Shown: positions 13,240-26,262 of the stretch, piece after piece
Numbering within the stretch: the stretch's first letter is position 1
Layout: each line of letters starts with the position of its first letter
Made by a program: the position numbers and the translations under genes
The notes under the pieces: generated by a model
Database searches by the model: none
Seen by the model: the letters and a program-made list of their open reading frames with translations, nothing else
What the model was told of the DNA's origin: nothing
Assembly (NCBI GenBank): GCA_007922195.1
Contig: ML681981.1
Location: 9,792,369-9,856,368, forward strand
Source of the DNA: Podocnemis expansa
Lineage: Eukaryota; Chordata; Testudines; Podocnemididae
Reading direction: 5' to 3'
Length of the DNA stretch: 64,000 nt

Positions 13240-15475
13240 GTAATGTATACACATTTTAGTGATATACAATATTGCAGGCAGTGCAAACACATGCAGAGCA
13301 AATAACAAGCCTGACAAACGTGCAGCAAAATTAGTTTTGATTTGTAATGGAAATGTTCCATTTCCATGCTGTTGAACCTTAAGAGGTGGAGGCATGGGAA
13401 ACTACATAACTAAATAAGGATGCATAGTCTTGCTCCCATTGTTCTTAGTCTACTTGCCACCATGTTCAGTTTAGAACATCAAGAATCACCAAGAGAGCTG
13501 TCTCTCACTCGCTCTGGAATTGGGAGCTAGAGATAACAGGAAGATAGTGATCCCTGTCTCAAACACACGGGGTGATGTAAGGGAATGGGAAAACAAAAAA
13601 AAGTTTTAATAACTAAGTAGCCTAGCCTTTTACTCTAAGCCACACTACTTTTTCCTGAGGCTACCTGAAACAACAAAGTGTGATCCAGCTCCAAAGAGCT
13701 ATAAATAGAAGAAACTGAAATAATTTACTTAGGATCCTGCACATTATATACTATTATGATGGGTGTCTTACAGCTACTTTAGTTAGATAATCTCATCTTT
13801 TGCTTCTGGTTAGTACCTTTCTTTTCAGGTCTCTGTAATCGTAGATAGAACAATCCTCATGGATTTTTCCTTTTCTTGTATGATATATGCAAAGGAAGCC
13901 AGATGTGAAAAAGTGTTGAAGAATAGAGCAGAATATAATTGAAGTAAAAGGCTTATTTCATAAAAATGTAATTTTAAAATAGCAGCTAATAAAAGAGTTG
14001 TTTAAAAGTGAACATACAATGTTGGCTTGTGCCTCTATTTAGTCTTTTACTTTTTCCCTCCCTTTATTTTTTATTTTGACTTTTTATTGTGATGGCAAAA
14101 ACTAGCTCTGAAAGCTACTAAACTATTGCAAACATAGTTTCAACAAATCCCTGGTCAGTTCCCTATGTGGTCAGGAAGAATCAATACTTCAAGATTATTT
14201 GTATTCTTTACTCTCACCTTTCTCCATCTAAAAACACATCAGAAGTAACCATACTAATTTCCTCTATTTCCACTTCACCCACTTTCTGTTAATGTAATTT
14301 ACACAAAATACTTCTTGAACTGTCAAACTAAGGTTATGGAAGGGTGGTTTTGTATGTGATAAATTGCTTCCAAACCATTTGGAGCTTTCCTGATTTAGTA
14401 ATTTTTGTTATGTCTCCTTATTGGTGATTTTGACACCTTTTGGTTTTTGATAGAGAAATGTGGAAGTGATCTATTTCTTCAGCTACTAACTTGTAATAGC
14501 AATGTCAAGGGGGTGTAATGGATAATGAACAAGAATATTATACCAATTAATATGGTAATGCCAAGTGTATGAGCTGATATAGTGATGCTAAATCACTTTA
14601 ATTTAAGCATGTGCTCCTTATTTCTGGTGCCATCAGAATTAAGAGTCCGTTAATTACCGTCATTACACTCTTCAACCAAATTATATTTTATATTATATGA
14701 GCAATTTGTAGGAAAGGAGAGGGTCATAGTGTACTGAAGTATTTAATTGTGTGATCATATTACTATCTACAAAATTGCTACTGCTTCTTCTTTAAAAAAG
14801 TTAGTTTCTGGAGCAATCAGACTGAATTTATTCATGATTGCTAGCTTTTTGTCCAATGATAAAATAAAATAAGTCTGGGCCTATAGTAGTAATATTTACA
14901 GAAAGATTACTGAGCTTCTGCCTACCACTTTAAAGGGTGCACTTCAACAGAGGCTTAAAATTTCCATATTATTATAGTGGACATTGGCATCTGGAATGTT
15001 GATGGTTCTAGAACCACATTTTGTGCCGTTTGCTGGTTATAGGTTTCACTTTTTAATACGTTACAGCCTTTACCCACTAACACTTCTCTTTGTTAGATGT
15101 CAAGGCCTCAGTCCTGCTGGCTGCTATTGAATTAACTGTGGCTCTGTGAGGATGTTGTGGCCCACCAAAATGGTGCTCATAGCAGGACCAGGGTTCACCA
15201 ATGCTATGAGAACAGTGCTGTTGTAACCAGCCTCTCTTGCTGTTTTAAAATATTTATTTGTTTATTTCTTATAGAAAACTATTCTTTGAGTAGTTTAAAA
15301 GGTTCACAGACGCAAACCCAGAGATATTCAGATGCACCAAACAGCTTTTAAAAAGAAGTTGTGAAATTTTGTATCTACAAATCACTTGACAGCATTTTCT
15401 AAGCTTTGTGTCATTTTTATGTTTATTGTATAGAATGGTTTTGTTTATATTTGCTGCCATTAAGATTGTTGTGTC

Positions 15476-15600
15476 TTATGTTGTGCCTAGGTGGTCCCTG
15501 TCTATGATTGGGGACCCTTTTGTGTTAGGCACTGTAGAAACATTGAACCAAAAGACTCCACTCCCTGGAAGAACTCACATGCTGAGTATAAGAGTGTAGT
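15476..15600. repeat. Possible ancient CR1/L3-like repeat fragment, second copy
   Basis: It contains 'ggtggtccctgtctatgat', 'tgttaggcactgtagaaac' and 'aaaagactccactccctgg', the same signature order as at 3905-4055 but more diverged. No coding capacity. The family name is uncertain. Confidence 0.35.
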
Positions 15601-18042
15601 ATCAATATATAAATAAAACTACACTCTTAAGCAGTTCTTATACTGCTTAATATTTCTCTCCTATGTATGTAGTTCCCACTGAAGTCCATCCTATTCCTGT
15701 AACTGCACTGAAGGACAGAACTTGGTCCATAATGCTTAGCAGCTTATGGTTCTACTTTGAAAACTGACTTGGAACAAAGAGGCGCTGCCCCAAAAGCCAC
15801 TTATTTAGAACAGTTGTAGATGATTATTTTATTTGGGTAGCTTCAGATTTCCAGATATTTCTAGACATGGATTTGCAACACAAATATCCTACTAAATCTT
15901 TTCTTTTTATGAATTGGCACCATGCAAGGATAAAATATCTAAATGGATATTTATGTCTTCAATGATAAAGCAGAATAAACTAAAATAAACACTTTTTCTT
16001 TTGCTAATTAAACTCGATTTTAGAAACCACATTCTGTCCTGTGACATTTTTGTTGGCAAAGGTTGTTTCCTTATGGCAGATTCAAGAAGGTGTTTTCAAT
16101 TCTGCTGCTAGCTCACATTTACCATTTCTTGCCAACAATAATAGTATTCGATTTTACTCATGTTGAACTTTGTCATTATTCCAGCATATAATATATATAA
16201 TTTTTTTATATCCGTACATGAAAATGTAACTGTAATACAGAACTAATCAGTGAACACGTAGCAGAAATTTACTTGTGTTTGTACAAAGGCAGTGGTAGCT
16301 TCTTAGGGCTAAACAATTAAATAGGGATCTAGATCTTGGTCAGGGGCTATCTAATAACACAGGAGGCCTAGAGGAGAGACTGACTCAGTCAAGCACAGTT
16401 GTCTTCCTGATCTATTTACTGTTTTTATTCCCAAGAGGGAGTCACTGTATACATACCAATCTGTTGGCATAACTAAAATGTCCGAGTGTATATGAAGTCT
16501 AGGCTCCCTCACTCCCGTTAGCCCTTCTCACCCATGTTTGCAGAGAGGGCAGGAAATGTAGTCTGCTTCCCAGTTTCACGGAAAGCTATATTGTAGTGTA
16601 TTAGCACGGAGAAGTAAAGGAAATGTCTAACATCCTCTGTATTCCCTGCTGCCTCTGTGCAAGTTGGGCCAGGGTCTGTCCCTTAGTTTGGAAGAGGGAA
16701 AAAAATCTAGTGTTTTGATGTAGTAGCTAGCCTTTTGGTGGTGACATAACTACTCGGATTTTTAGGACTTAATGGCCTATAAAAATTGAGATTTTAAATA
16801 AAACCAAGGAGGCAATTTCAAGTAAAGGTATATTAAAGAATAAGATTGATATATAGACAGAAAAAGCATTGACACTTTGATTTAACTGTTGTCTCATTTT
16901 TGTTCCCTTCTGTTTGCTGTCTGATGAGAGTACATGCATTGAATCCAGTCCTGCAAACCCAGAGATACACAAGTACCATTGAGGGCTATTTACATGCGTA
17001 AATATTTCAGGGTTAAAGCTTAGGAAGTGGTTTGATAACAGTTTATAATAAACTGTAAAAATTCTGGGGGACTGTACATTGTTTTATTATCAGCACTTTT
17101 CTAAAACTGTTCTTTTGGGTTTCTTTACCATTGGATGGGCAAATATTTTTTGTTTTGTGGGTGAGGGGAGGGAGTTGATTCTTTGCAGTTTTACTTCCAC
17201 TGAAAAGCAGCCTTTCTGCCAACAGAAGGATAATGTGTAGCAAACAACAACAGTCTCCTCGCGCTTGAACCCATTTCTTGTACTTTATTGTTCTGGGGGA
17301 TTGCCTGAATGTGGGTTTGTAGTTACATAATATATTTTTTTAAATTTTCTGTTCAAAGAAAAAAGTAGTTTTCATGAATTCATTGACTCCTCACTAGTGA
17401 GATTTTTTCCAATAATTGCATTATTTACCCTATAAAATAAAATAATTACTTTAGAGATACTTTATTCCAACCTTATGCTATGCAGATGCTGTTTTACAGC
17501 ACTGATTTCTCTGATGGCTTTAGTGGCTGCTCTGGGGTGGTTATTCTTTGTGAAGCTCTTTTTGAATTGTGTAGTAAGCAAAGAATCCACAAAACTAGTT
17601 GTTGCTAATAGGAAAATTAGCGTGCCCTTAAATAAAGCTAAGATAGTAGGTGCTGTTAGAAGACAAATTGTTCACATCATCTAAATGTTTGATCATAATG
17701 CTATGTAGATTCAGAGGTTACCTGGAATTTATGCTCATATATCCTAACTATGAACTATTGTACATGATCATCTTCCATTTCAAATGTGTCCAAAATATAG
17801 ATCTATGGACTGCCATAGATGTACATTTACAGTAATTAGAATACATTACCAAAAAGAAACCTGCTTAGGAATCTGAGTTTTTATTGCACATAGCCTTTGC
17901 TAATGCTGTCACCCCACAGTCTACAGCATGTGTTGTGATGAGTTGCATTGGACTGAATTCCAAAGGGGGACCTATGTTAGTTCAGTTCAGCAAAATAAGC
18001 AAGGAGTCCTGTGGCATTTGAAGACTAACAAATCTATTTATC

Positions 18043-18083
18043 GCATGAGCTTTCATGGGAGAAAATCCCACTTCGTCAGATGC
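18043..18083 (-). ncRNA. Hammerhead-ribozyme-like motif in PLE terminus (core intact)
   Basis: On the minus strand: GCAT, CTGACGA, a stem II of GTGGGA with TCCCAT around a TTTTC loop, GAAA, then AGCT, C and ATGC. The CUGANGA and GAAA core boxes are intact. GCAT pairs with ATGC as a 4-bp stem I. AGCU is self-complementary, so stem III would have to form between two RNA copies (dimeric type). One unpaired A lies between the CUGANGA box and stem II. PLEs are known to carry minimal hammerheads in their terminal repeats; activity of this copy is untested. Confidence 0.6.
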
Positions 18084-18479
18084 TTTGAAGATGGGGGAGC
18101 TTACAGAATGGGAGGAAAATAAATGCAGGGAAGTGTAAGTCATGGGATCAGGTCATACTGTAACAGCAAATCAAAACAATCATTAATTTTCAAACACTGG
18201 GAAACAGCACACAGAGGAGTGTGAGGTCAAATCACCTGTTGCAGTGGGAAAATAATCCATAGTCAGAATTTAATCTTGCTCTCACACAGTCAAATTTGCA
18301 TATCAATTCCAGTTCTGCAGTTTCTCTTTGAAGTCTTGGTGTGTTACCCATTTGTTTGAGCACAGCTATTAACAACTCAACAACAGTGATTAAGAAGACT
18401 GAAGTGCTCTGCTACTGGCTTTTGGATGTTGTGGTTTCTGTCAGATTTGTGTCCATTTAGTCTCTTGATCAGAAACTGT

Positions 18480-18740
18480 CCTGTTTGTCCAATATATAAG
18501 GTGTGGGGGCATTTCTGGCACATGATGGCATAAATCACATTGGTGGATGAGCAGGCGAATGACCCTTGGAGTAGCTGGCTTGATTAGGTTCTGTGATTGT
18601 GTCTTTTGTGCAGGTAAGTGAGCAAGGTTGGCAGCATGGTTTGTTGCAGGAATATGTGCCTGCTTTAATGGTTCTGTTGTCAGGTCTTTAGTTGCTGATG
18701 AGTGTCTGTTTAAGGTTAGGGAGCTGTTTGGAGATGAGGA
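18480..18740 (-). pseudogene. PLE GIY-YIG endonuclease remnant
   Basis: Translation of the minus strand gives a recognisable but broken counterpart of the endonuclease at 58752-59036, including a block equivalent to IYAIMCQKCP followed by a 'LYIGQT'-like end near 18480-18550. In PLEs this GIY-YIG domain nicks target DNA for primed reverse transcription. Here there are frame breaks and substitutions, so it is a pseudogene. It lies downstream of the RT on the same strand, as expected. Confidence 0.7.
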
Positions 18741-19028
18741 GAGGTCTGTCTCTCAAGACTTGAAAGAGTAAGGGATCATCCTGCAGAACAGTCTGTAGGT
18801 CCTTAATGATGCACTATAGAAGTTTGACTTGGGGGTTGTAGGTGATGATCAGCAGTGTTCTGTTGTTTTCTTTCTTGGGCTTCTCCTGTAGTAGTTGACT
18901 TCAGAGTACCCGCCTGGCTCTGACAATCTCTTTCTTGACTTCTGCAGCTCGGTATTCTAGTGCTAAGAATGCTTGATTGAGATCCTCAGGATGTCTGTCT
19001 CAGGAATCAGAACAAATTCAGTTATATA

Positions 19029-19820
19029 TTAGGGCTTGGCTGTGGACAATGGATCGTGTGGTATGTTTTGGATAAAAGCTTGAGCGATGTAGGTAACTAT
19101 GTTGGTGAGTAGGTTTTCAGTATAGGGTGGTGCTTGTGTGTCCATCTGTGATTTGTACTGTAGTATCCAGAAAGTGGATGTCCTGTGTGGAGTGTTCCAG
19201 GAGTGGAAATCGTTGAAATTTCTGTGGAAATCTTCAAGGGCATCTCCACGATAGGTCCAGATGATGAAGGTGTCATCAATGTAGTATAAGTAGACAAGAG
19301 GTGCTTTGGGATAAGACTTGAGGAAACTTTGTTCTAAGGTGGTCATAAATATGTTGGCATACTGGGGGGTCATGCAGGTACTCAAAGCAGTGCTGCTGAC
19401 TTGAATGTACAAATTATCCTCAAATCTCAAATGGTTGTGGGTGAGCATAAAGTCACAAATTTAAGCCACAATGTGTGCTGTGGCATCATCTGAGATGGTT
19501 CTTCTAATAGCTTGCAATCCATCCTTACATGGAATGTTGGTGTAAAGAGCTTATACATCAATAGTGGCCAAGACGATGTTTTCTGGAAACTTACCAATTT
19601 TCTCAGGAAGCCTACTAATTTGTTGCAAGAAGTCCATGCTATCTCAAAGATAACTAGGGGTGTTGATAGCATAGGGTCTGAGGAGAGAGTCCACATAGCC
19701 AGATAAGTCTGCTGTAAGAGTGCCAATCCCTGAGATGATGGGGTACCCATAGTTTTCTTTTTTAAGGATTTCAGGTAGTAGATAGAATACCCTGGTCAGG
19801 CTTCTGGCAGTATGTCTCTC
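19029..19820 (-). pseudogene. PLE reverse transcriptase, multiple stops
   Basis: Reading the minus strand from 19820, the conserved PLE RT blocks appear in order: FYLLPEI, PIISGIGTLT, LSGYVDSLLRPY, a TIDV-ALYTNIP block, then TALSTCMTPQYANIF and the catalytic YIDDTFIIW. The two aspartates of the catalytic motif remain. In-frame stops fall after INTPSYL, inside the TIDV-ALYTNIP block, and before ICDFMLTHN; a frameshift follows near 19200. The longest intact frame is 139 codons (19029-19448). This copy retains more of the RT N-terminal side than the one at 59 kb. Confidence 0.85.
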
Positions 19821-21424
19821 ATGAAATTTGTTAGTCTTTGAGTGCCACAGGACTCCTTGCTTGTTCTATTGGACTGAATGTAAATGATGAAGGAAACAGG
19901 AAACACGTGGCAGAGACAATGAGGAACAAAATTAGCATTGATCCTTTAAGAGATGCAAGGGTAGGAGATAAAAGGATTAAAATAAAATGCAGCAACAAGG
20001 CCCTGCTGCAGAATGCTGTGTCTTTAAACAATATCTGTTCCTGAACACAAGTGATTAAGTGTAAATCTCAGTTTTGATTTTTTTTAAAGTATGTTTATAA
20101 CCCTCATGGTTACAGAGAAAATGGGATCCAAAAAGACTCAAAAACCAGAAGGCAAGGATGAGGAACTCAACACTTGCTAAAAAATATATCACAATTTTAA
20201 AGCCACTCTCATGGTATTTTTGGTATCTGACTCATTATTTATAAATTATTGAGGCTTATAGTACTGCAGTTGACAAAGGAATTTCATTGATTGAGAGGAA
20301 AACTTGCAAAATGAGGCTGGGGCAAAGTATAGCTGTTAAGAATGACAAGCAGTGGACATCAGGAGGTGCCAACAGGTGGGCTGTCAGTTCCATGGCATGT
20401 CTGAGGTCCAGCAGAAAGAATAACACATTCGCAGAAATTCTGGCAGAAAAGCAGAGGGGAACTGGCGATTTTTTTTCAAATTCTCTTACCAGTTTGTGGC
20501 AAACTGCCAACCATACATTTCCTCTGGACAATATGTAAGTGAATCAAACAGTAGTGGCTTGGTTGTGGTAAGATGATAAGAGCATTTTAAGAATTGTGTT
20601 CCAGAGATAAATAGATTTCAAACCAAGAGCTTGAATAGATAAGGTTGCATGAATATAAAGTGATGACAAAGCCTGGGAGGCAAAAATATGTCAGTTGTGA
20701 GCATAAAAGGAGAGACCAAGGAGTCTGATTCATCCCATAGATTTTTTTTTTTTTAGAAGGACTTTATATACTGTTGTCAGTGACTGCGTGGAGATGGATG
20801 AGCAGCTAATGGGCATATTGAAAGGCCAGTGGTAATCAGTAGAAATTGTAAAGTACTCTTATTTTATTTGTGCATCATTTGAGCAGCAATCTTGGGTTCT
20901 ATTTGATGGTTAATTGCTGAACAGCTAGGTAAAATGATTTAGCAGCACAAAAACTCATTTAACTTGTAAATCAATGTTCCTACACTGTTGAAATTGCCTT
21001 AAATCTTAGACTGTGTAACAGATTGCAGCAAAGAATGCTGAAAACACAAAACTCCTTATTGCTAATACTTCTAGAAAAGAATCTGATCTCACATAGCATT
21101 TTTAGAGTATAAAAACATAGTCAAAAATCAGTGCAGGTTTTTTTTGAGGAACACAGACTTGGGGCTTCATTATCTGTGAAGAACAAGATTAATTAATTTA
21201 GAAGAGTAATTCATGGTAGGGTTTTTTCTGAAATACTTTGAATTAATTAAAATCTAATGACAGGAGACAATTCACTGTTTGGAAATTATTTAAGACTTGG
21301 GAGTAGTTTAAAATAAATCTGTGAAATAAATGTGCTAATCCTGTGGAACACAGTAGAAGCAGGTATGGCACTTTCTACTTCTGAAAAGGAAGGCATTTGC
21401 AAAGATTTGTCTTGTGATAATATT

Positions 21425-21617
21425 TCCAGAGGGGTGGCTGTGTTGATCTATGTATAACAAAGACAATGAGTCCTGTGGCACCTTAAAGACTAGCAGATTT
21501 CTTCAGGCATAAGCTTTCTTGCATCTGAAAAAGTGGGTTGGAGCCTACCAAAGCTGATGCCCAAAGAAATTTGTTAGTCTTTTAAGGTGCCACAGAATTC
21601 TCATTGTTTTTGCTTGT
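21425..21617. mobile_element. Short palindromic PLE-terminus derivative
   Basis: Left arm: 'tttccagaggggtggctgtg' with 'gagtcctgtggcaccttaaa'. Right arm: 'tttgttagtcttttaaggtg' with 'ccacagaattctcattg'. The two arms are inverted copies of the PLE end with almost no interior. A degenerate hammerhead-like stretch starts near 21531 (CTGAAAA instead of CTGANGA). The family variant differs from the other copies ('caccttaaagactagcag'). No coding sequence. Confidence 0.75.
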
Positions 21618-22499
21618 AATAACAGTCTGCTTAATTTTGAGAACACTGAAATGTTGTTGAGATAAAAATATTAATCAAAATAAGTATCGTTAACTGAAAA
21701 ATTTTGACTGAAAAGTTAAAAAGAAAAATTCTTGTTTTCTAAAGAAAGCAGATACCATTAGCTGTCTTGGAGCCCACTCTTCCTATGAGGTATATTTAAT
21801 TGGGTAAAATCTGGAAATCTGTGGAAAAAAGAACCCTCTTCTGAACTTCTGCCTGCGTCTTAAAACAGAGTTCTTGGATAACTGGGGAGTCCCTGGCTGT
21901 GAACACCAGTGGAGTTGCACTAATTAAGAATGGGGACGGGAAGTCCTCAGAGCAGGGAGGACAAGGACTCTGCAGGGATTGCCCAGTGTCATACATCCTG
22001 TGTGACACTCGCCCATTTTGGCAGCTCTGTCACACATTCATTGCCTCATACTCCACCCTAACTGCTAAGAGTTATGCAGCTTTGTTGTCATACCCTACCA
22101 CTGCATGTAGCGGAGCAGGGTATTATGTCTGATATCCTGAAGTCTATGATGATAAGCACATTATTTACAAACATGCAAATTAATTTATTTTGTATTTTTC
22201 ATGAAAGGTCATATTTGGAGTGGCACATATCTTGGCCAATATGATCCTGTGTACTCCTCAGGTTGTGGAGTTAGGATCATTATCCATTCCATCCTGCGGC
22301 TACTGTCACAATTTTACAAATTCAGCTTCCTTTCTACTAAATCTGTTTTGTGGTTGTTGGCTTGCTTTCTTTTTGAGAAATAGAGGTGGTCTGTTTTCAA
22401 CTTGAGCACTTCAGTACTATGGCTTTAAACAATGATTGGGTTTTACTTGAAGAATTATCTTTCAATCTTTTTAGTCACGCATTTTCTCGGTGTAAAAGC

Positions 22500-23640
22500 T
22501 TGCAGCTTTGAGCTTTAACTGTGTTTCCTGAGAGGGGTATAGCACATTGTTTTTATGTCAGTACCAGCTGATAGTGTAAGTCTTGGAGTCCTTGTATATA
22601 CTATTTCACTATTACCAGGCAGATTGCATCTCTGACCTCTCATGGTCTCTCCAAGTGCACATTCTCTGGCTCTCAGGTGCTTCTGGCTCCAAGTAGCATT
22701 GCATAATTCTCCTACACTCATTGGGTGCTGACTGGCAATTCCTTGTGTATCAGTCACAAGTGCCTTAGCATATCTGTCATAGGCACAGACCCTGCCGTTC
22801 TGTTCTCCCTGGGGCAATGGCAGCTGTAATCATTGACCACACGGTTCCTTAAGGCAAAGGCATTTTTTAAAAACAACAAAATGTTACATGCTGTCAAAGT
22901 TCATGGCAGTTACACCTATTCTTTCACTCTGTGGGCCACTAAGGGCACCCACTCTTAGACTTTTGGCATCTCAGCTGTTACTTCTCTTAGGTGCATCTCT
23001 CCCACCTGAGTGGGATGTTTCCAGGCTGCCTACACTGTGGATTCTCTAACAAGGCAGAAGCTTCAGAATCTGTAAATAGCATAATTGCTTGCAATTGTTA
23101 CCACACAGTTTTTTCTAATCAAGCACATTTGTTTTTAAGGTGAAAGCATTACAGAGAAAAAGGTTTAAAACAATTAACAAAGCCTACATGCGTGTTAATA
23201 AACTTACAAGATATCACCCAACTCCAGCAAGGTTCTGGCAAGTGAACAGTCCTTGAAACCCCACCAAGGATGTTTGGATATTTTTGTTTGGTTTTGTTTT
23301 TACAAGTTCATAACCCCCTTGGCTCGGAACAAGCACCTTTATGGATCTCAGAGTCACTTCTTTATGCAGTTTGAACATTTGACCTGTCATCATGTGAGAG
23401 GTGAGCATCTGACATTCAAAAGGCTCGGTTCTCGCACAAGTGGAAGAATTACATTTGCATACTCTTCCCCGGACTTTCCTGAACGTATAAGGGTTCAAAT
23501 GGCTTCACATAGTCCTTTTGAAGCTTTCTGGGTTTATATTAGTCAGGACACCTCTTCAGGGGCATTGCATGCAATCCCACAAAAACACATAACCACTGGC
23601 ATTTTTAATACAGTGAACTCCTCAGATATTTAGTTCAGTA
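22500..23640. other. Unclassified GC-richer block, possible old LTR or other repeat
   Basis: Base composition is higher in GC than the flanking intron and short open frames of 94-126 codons occur on both strands. Text such as 'ggtgaaagcattacagag' and 'aactccagcaaggttctgg' resembles sequence I have seen repeated in turtle genomes, but I could not find ends, target duplications or protein motifs. No function is claimed. Confidence 0.3.
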
Positions 23641-23757
23641 AGGTTTAACTTCATTCAGTAGGGTCTGCCCAGGCTATTGCTGGACATAGTCATATTGGTC
23701 ATGCATGCATCTAGCTTACCAGGTATTTAACCAGCTGCCACCTGGGATCCCTATTAG

Positions 23758-24350
23758 TAGAGCCCTGCAAATCCACGGGTATCTGCATCCACGGGTGCGG
23801 GTGTGGGTGCGGATAACTGCAAACCCATTGCCGTGGATCGACTCATGGATGCAGCTTCTATTGTTACCTTATCACAGTGCGATCCAATGCTGAAGCTGCT
23901 GCACTCATCTGTGTTGGCAGCATGCAGGGGAACCAGGAAGCTCTCTGGCCAATCCTAGATTGTGATCTGCCAGCCGATCAGAGTCTCAAGGTGGAGCTTG
24001 GAGACTCACTGCTGGCCTTTGATTGGCTCATTCCACTGCCCACTTCTTCCTTTTCTTGCTTCCAGTTGGCAAGCTATTGCTGTCAATCAGAGATTTCATA
24101 GGTGGGTGAAGAAATCTGATTGATAGCACAGCATGCGAACCACAAACTAGAAAGGAAAAAGTGGGTGGGACCCATATGGGGAATGAACCAATCAAAGGCT
24201 GAGTAGTTGTATGTGAACCCAAGCTCAGTTGCAGCTGCATTTACAGATGCAGCTAAACCCTGGAATGCGGCATTTCAGATCGGATTAATGTTATCACAGC
24301 GGATGCGGATTGGATGCAGTTCCACATTTTTGTATCCGTGTAGGGCTCTA
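23758..24350. mobile_element. hAT-like non-autonomous transposon, 593 bp
   Basis: Left end 'tagagccctgcaaatccacg', right end 'tatccgtgtagggctcta', an imperfect inverted repeat. Flanks are CCTATTAG (23750-23757) and CCTCTTAG (24351-24358), an 8-bp duplication with one mismatch. The interior is GC-richer and starts with repeated 'cacgggt'/'gggtgcgg' units. No transposase. The 8-bp duplication supports hAT. Confidence 0.82.
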
Positions 24351-24497
24351 CCTCTTAGTTCTAGCTTCTTATAGACTCAGCCAGTCATTGACTGATTGGC
24401 AACTGATTGCCCTTTCAGGAATCAAGACGCTTTGTGACTGTTTATATCTCTTTGATCTGGTAACTCCCTGCTCTAGCAAAACAAGATTTACAACATA

Positions 24498-24765
24498 TAG
24501 AACAAACAAGGAGTCCTGTAGCACTTAAAAGTTAACAAATTTATTTATTGCATGACCTTTCGTGGGAGAATATATCACTTGGTCAGATACTTTGAAGCTG
24601 GGGGAACTTACAGAATGGGAAAAAATAAATGTAAGTTCTCCCATCTTCAAACCATCTGACAAAGTGGGATTTTCTCCCATGAAAGCTTATGCAATAAAAA
24701 AATTTCACAGTCTTTAAGCGCCACAGGACTCCTTGTTTGTTTTGCTGAACTAGACTAACAAAGTT
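24498..24765. mobile_element. Palindromic PLE-terminus derivative
   Basis: Left arm begins 'gaacaaacaaggagtcctg'; right arm ends 'gactaacaaagttgccctt'. Arms of about 110-130 bp are inverted copies of the PLE end, joined with only a short interior. Hammerhead-like motifs occur in both arms (24550-24590 minus, CTGACCA; 24652-24692 plus, CTGACAA), both with a broken core base. No coding sequence. Confidence 0.85.
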
Positions 24766-26172
24766 GCCCTTTGGAAATCGTTATATTTCAGCATTCGTAG
24801 CATAAGTACAAGTGATTATATGGCATCCTCACTTCAGTCACACACTATTGTACAAGCATTTGAACTACAAACTTGACAAATAATTTCAAATTAAAAAATC
24901 AGCTAATGTGGTGAAGTAAGCATTGCCTTTTTCTGGCTTGTCCCAAAGGCCTGTAATCAAATAATCAAGAATTGTCAAAAGGAGATTAATACTGCTCGTG
25001 AATCATCTGCGAAATGTTTTACTTAAAAAGCTTTTTATGCAATTTTGACTCTGTTGGACTGATTGTCACAATGGTATTTTTCTCTGATAGCCTGTGGCTG
25101 GTGCAAAAGTCACAAGAACTATGCAAATAGAATAAAACTTTTTCTGGATATGGAATTCCAATCCACAGAAGATTTCTTGTCTGAGAGCAAATGAAAGATG
25201 TCCAACAGATCTAATTACATTGTACCAAATGACAGCTGTGGCAGTCGAGCAGATTCCAAGCAAGCTGGTTTTTGTTTGTTGATTTAAATAATAACAATAA
25301 AACAAACCACATCCCTCTCTGAAACCTTTCAACAAGTGAACCGCTGACTAATTAATGAATGGACAGTATACTTTAAAAATAAAAATGCACACACTAGGCC
25401 AGATCCTGCCCTGTTAGGGCATTTTTATAGCAGTCAGCTGGTACAAACCCAGTTGTCAGATTATTTTTCCAACACAGGGAAATTGTTGAATGGCCTGTAG
25501 CTGCACTTTTGACAGGTTCTCTGGGGGCAACTGTCTCTTTTGCCCCAGCTAACTCTGATTGCTGGAATAAGTTACAACAGCCCATGATCCTCATGACTGG
25601 ATTGGCACAGATTGGCTCCAGGCCACTTTTGTATGCAGTCTTTTTGAGCACTCTGTAGCTACAGCTGTGGATCTGGACTCTGAATGTAACTGATGGACTG
25701 AGAGAGAGAGGGAAAAAACTAGTCTGTCATGTGTTACAATCAGAATGCAGCAGCTTTCCCATTGGAGAAATTGTCTCCAATATTAATATTTATTTTCCTA
25801 TTTATGAAAAAGTATTACAAATAGCACTGTGAGTCACAGGATCATTGACTCCTTCTTTGAAAATGTATATACCTCATCTTTGGCTAGTGCTTGTGACAGA
25901 GGGAGAGTATTAATCTCTGACAATGTTTTAGACCACTGATATATCTTCAGTCAGAATCATTCATTTGAATAATAGGAATAAACAGAAAGGAAATTAATGT
26001 AAGGATCATTAGTCTCCCATGTTGAAGGTATATATCTTATTTTTGTCAACACAGTTTCATTGTCATGCAGCAATAGATCATTAGCTCCATTTTATTAATG
26101 CCTCTTAAATTTAATCCATAAGGTAGCATGGTTTTCTTAGAACTTAAACCGAAAGATGAGCAAGTTAGGCAC

Positions 26173-26262
26173 TGTTTAATAGCTGTGCTCAAGCAAATGG
26201 GTAGCACAGCAAGACTTCAAAGCGAAATTGCAGAATTGGAATTGATATGCAAATTTGAGTAT
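26173..26262 (+). mobile_element. Isolated internal PLE fragment
   Basis: The run 'ttaatagctgtgctcaagca' through 'gaattggaattgatatgc' is the reverse complement of 18299-18380 inside the PLE copy, with roughly one difference per ten bases. The hallmark PLE ends are absent on both sides, so this is a truncated relic of the region between the endonuclease and the terminus. Confidence 0.8.

Larger units (their letters stand above)
17948..19877 (-). mobile_element. Penelope-like retroelement (PLE), decayed copy
   Basis: The minus strand reads, from right to left, reverse transcriptase then GIY-YIG endonuclease, the PLE order. The left terminus is 'ttccaaagggggacctat' followed by 'aaggagtcctgtggcattt'; the right end carries the inverse (19824-19877), so about 54 bp are inverted at the two ends. 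The left terminus has a hammerhead-like motif (18043-18083). No clear target duplication was found. Several stops and frameshifts make it non-functional. Family is recognised by the RT and endonuclease motifs; an assignment within PLEs (for example Neptune-type) would need a tree. Confidence 0.88.

Noticed and set aside
13162..13395. Minus-strand frame overlapping exon A
   Set aside because: Shadow of the real + strand exon.
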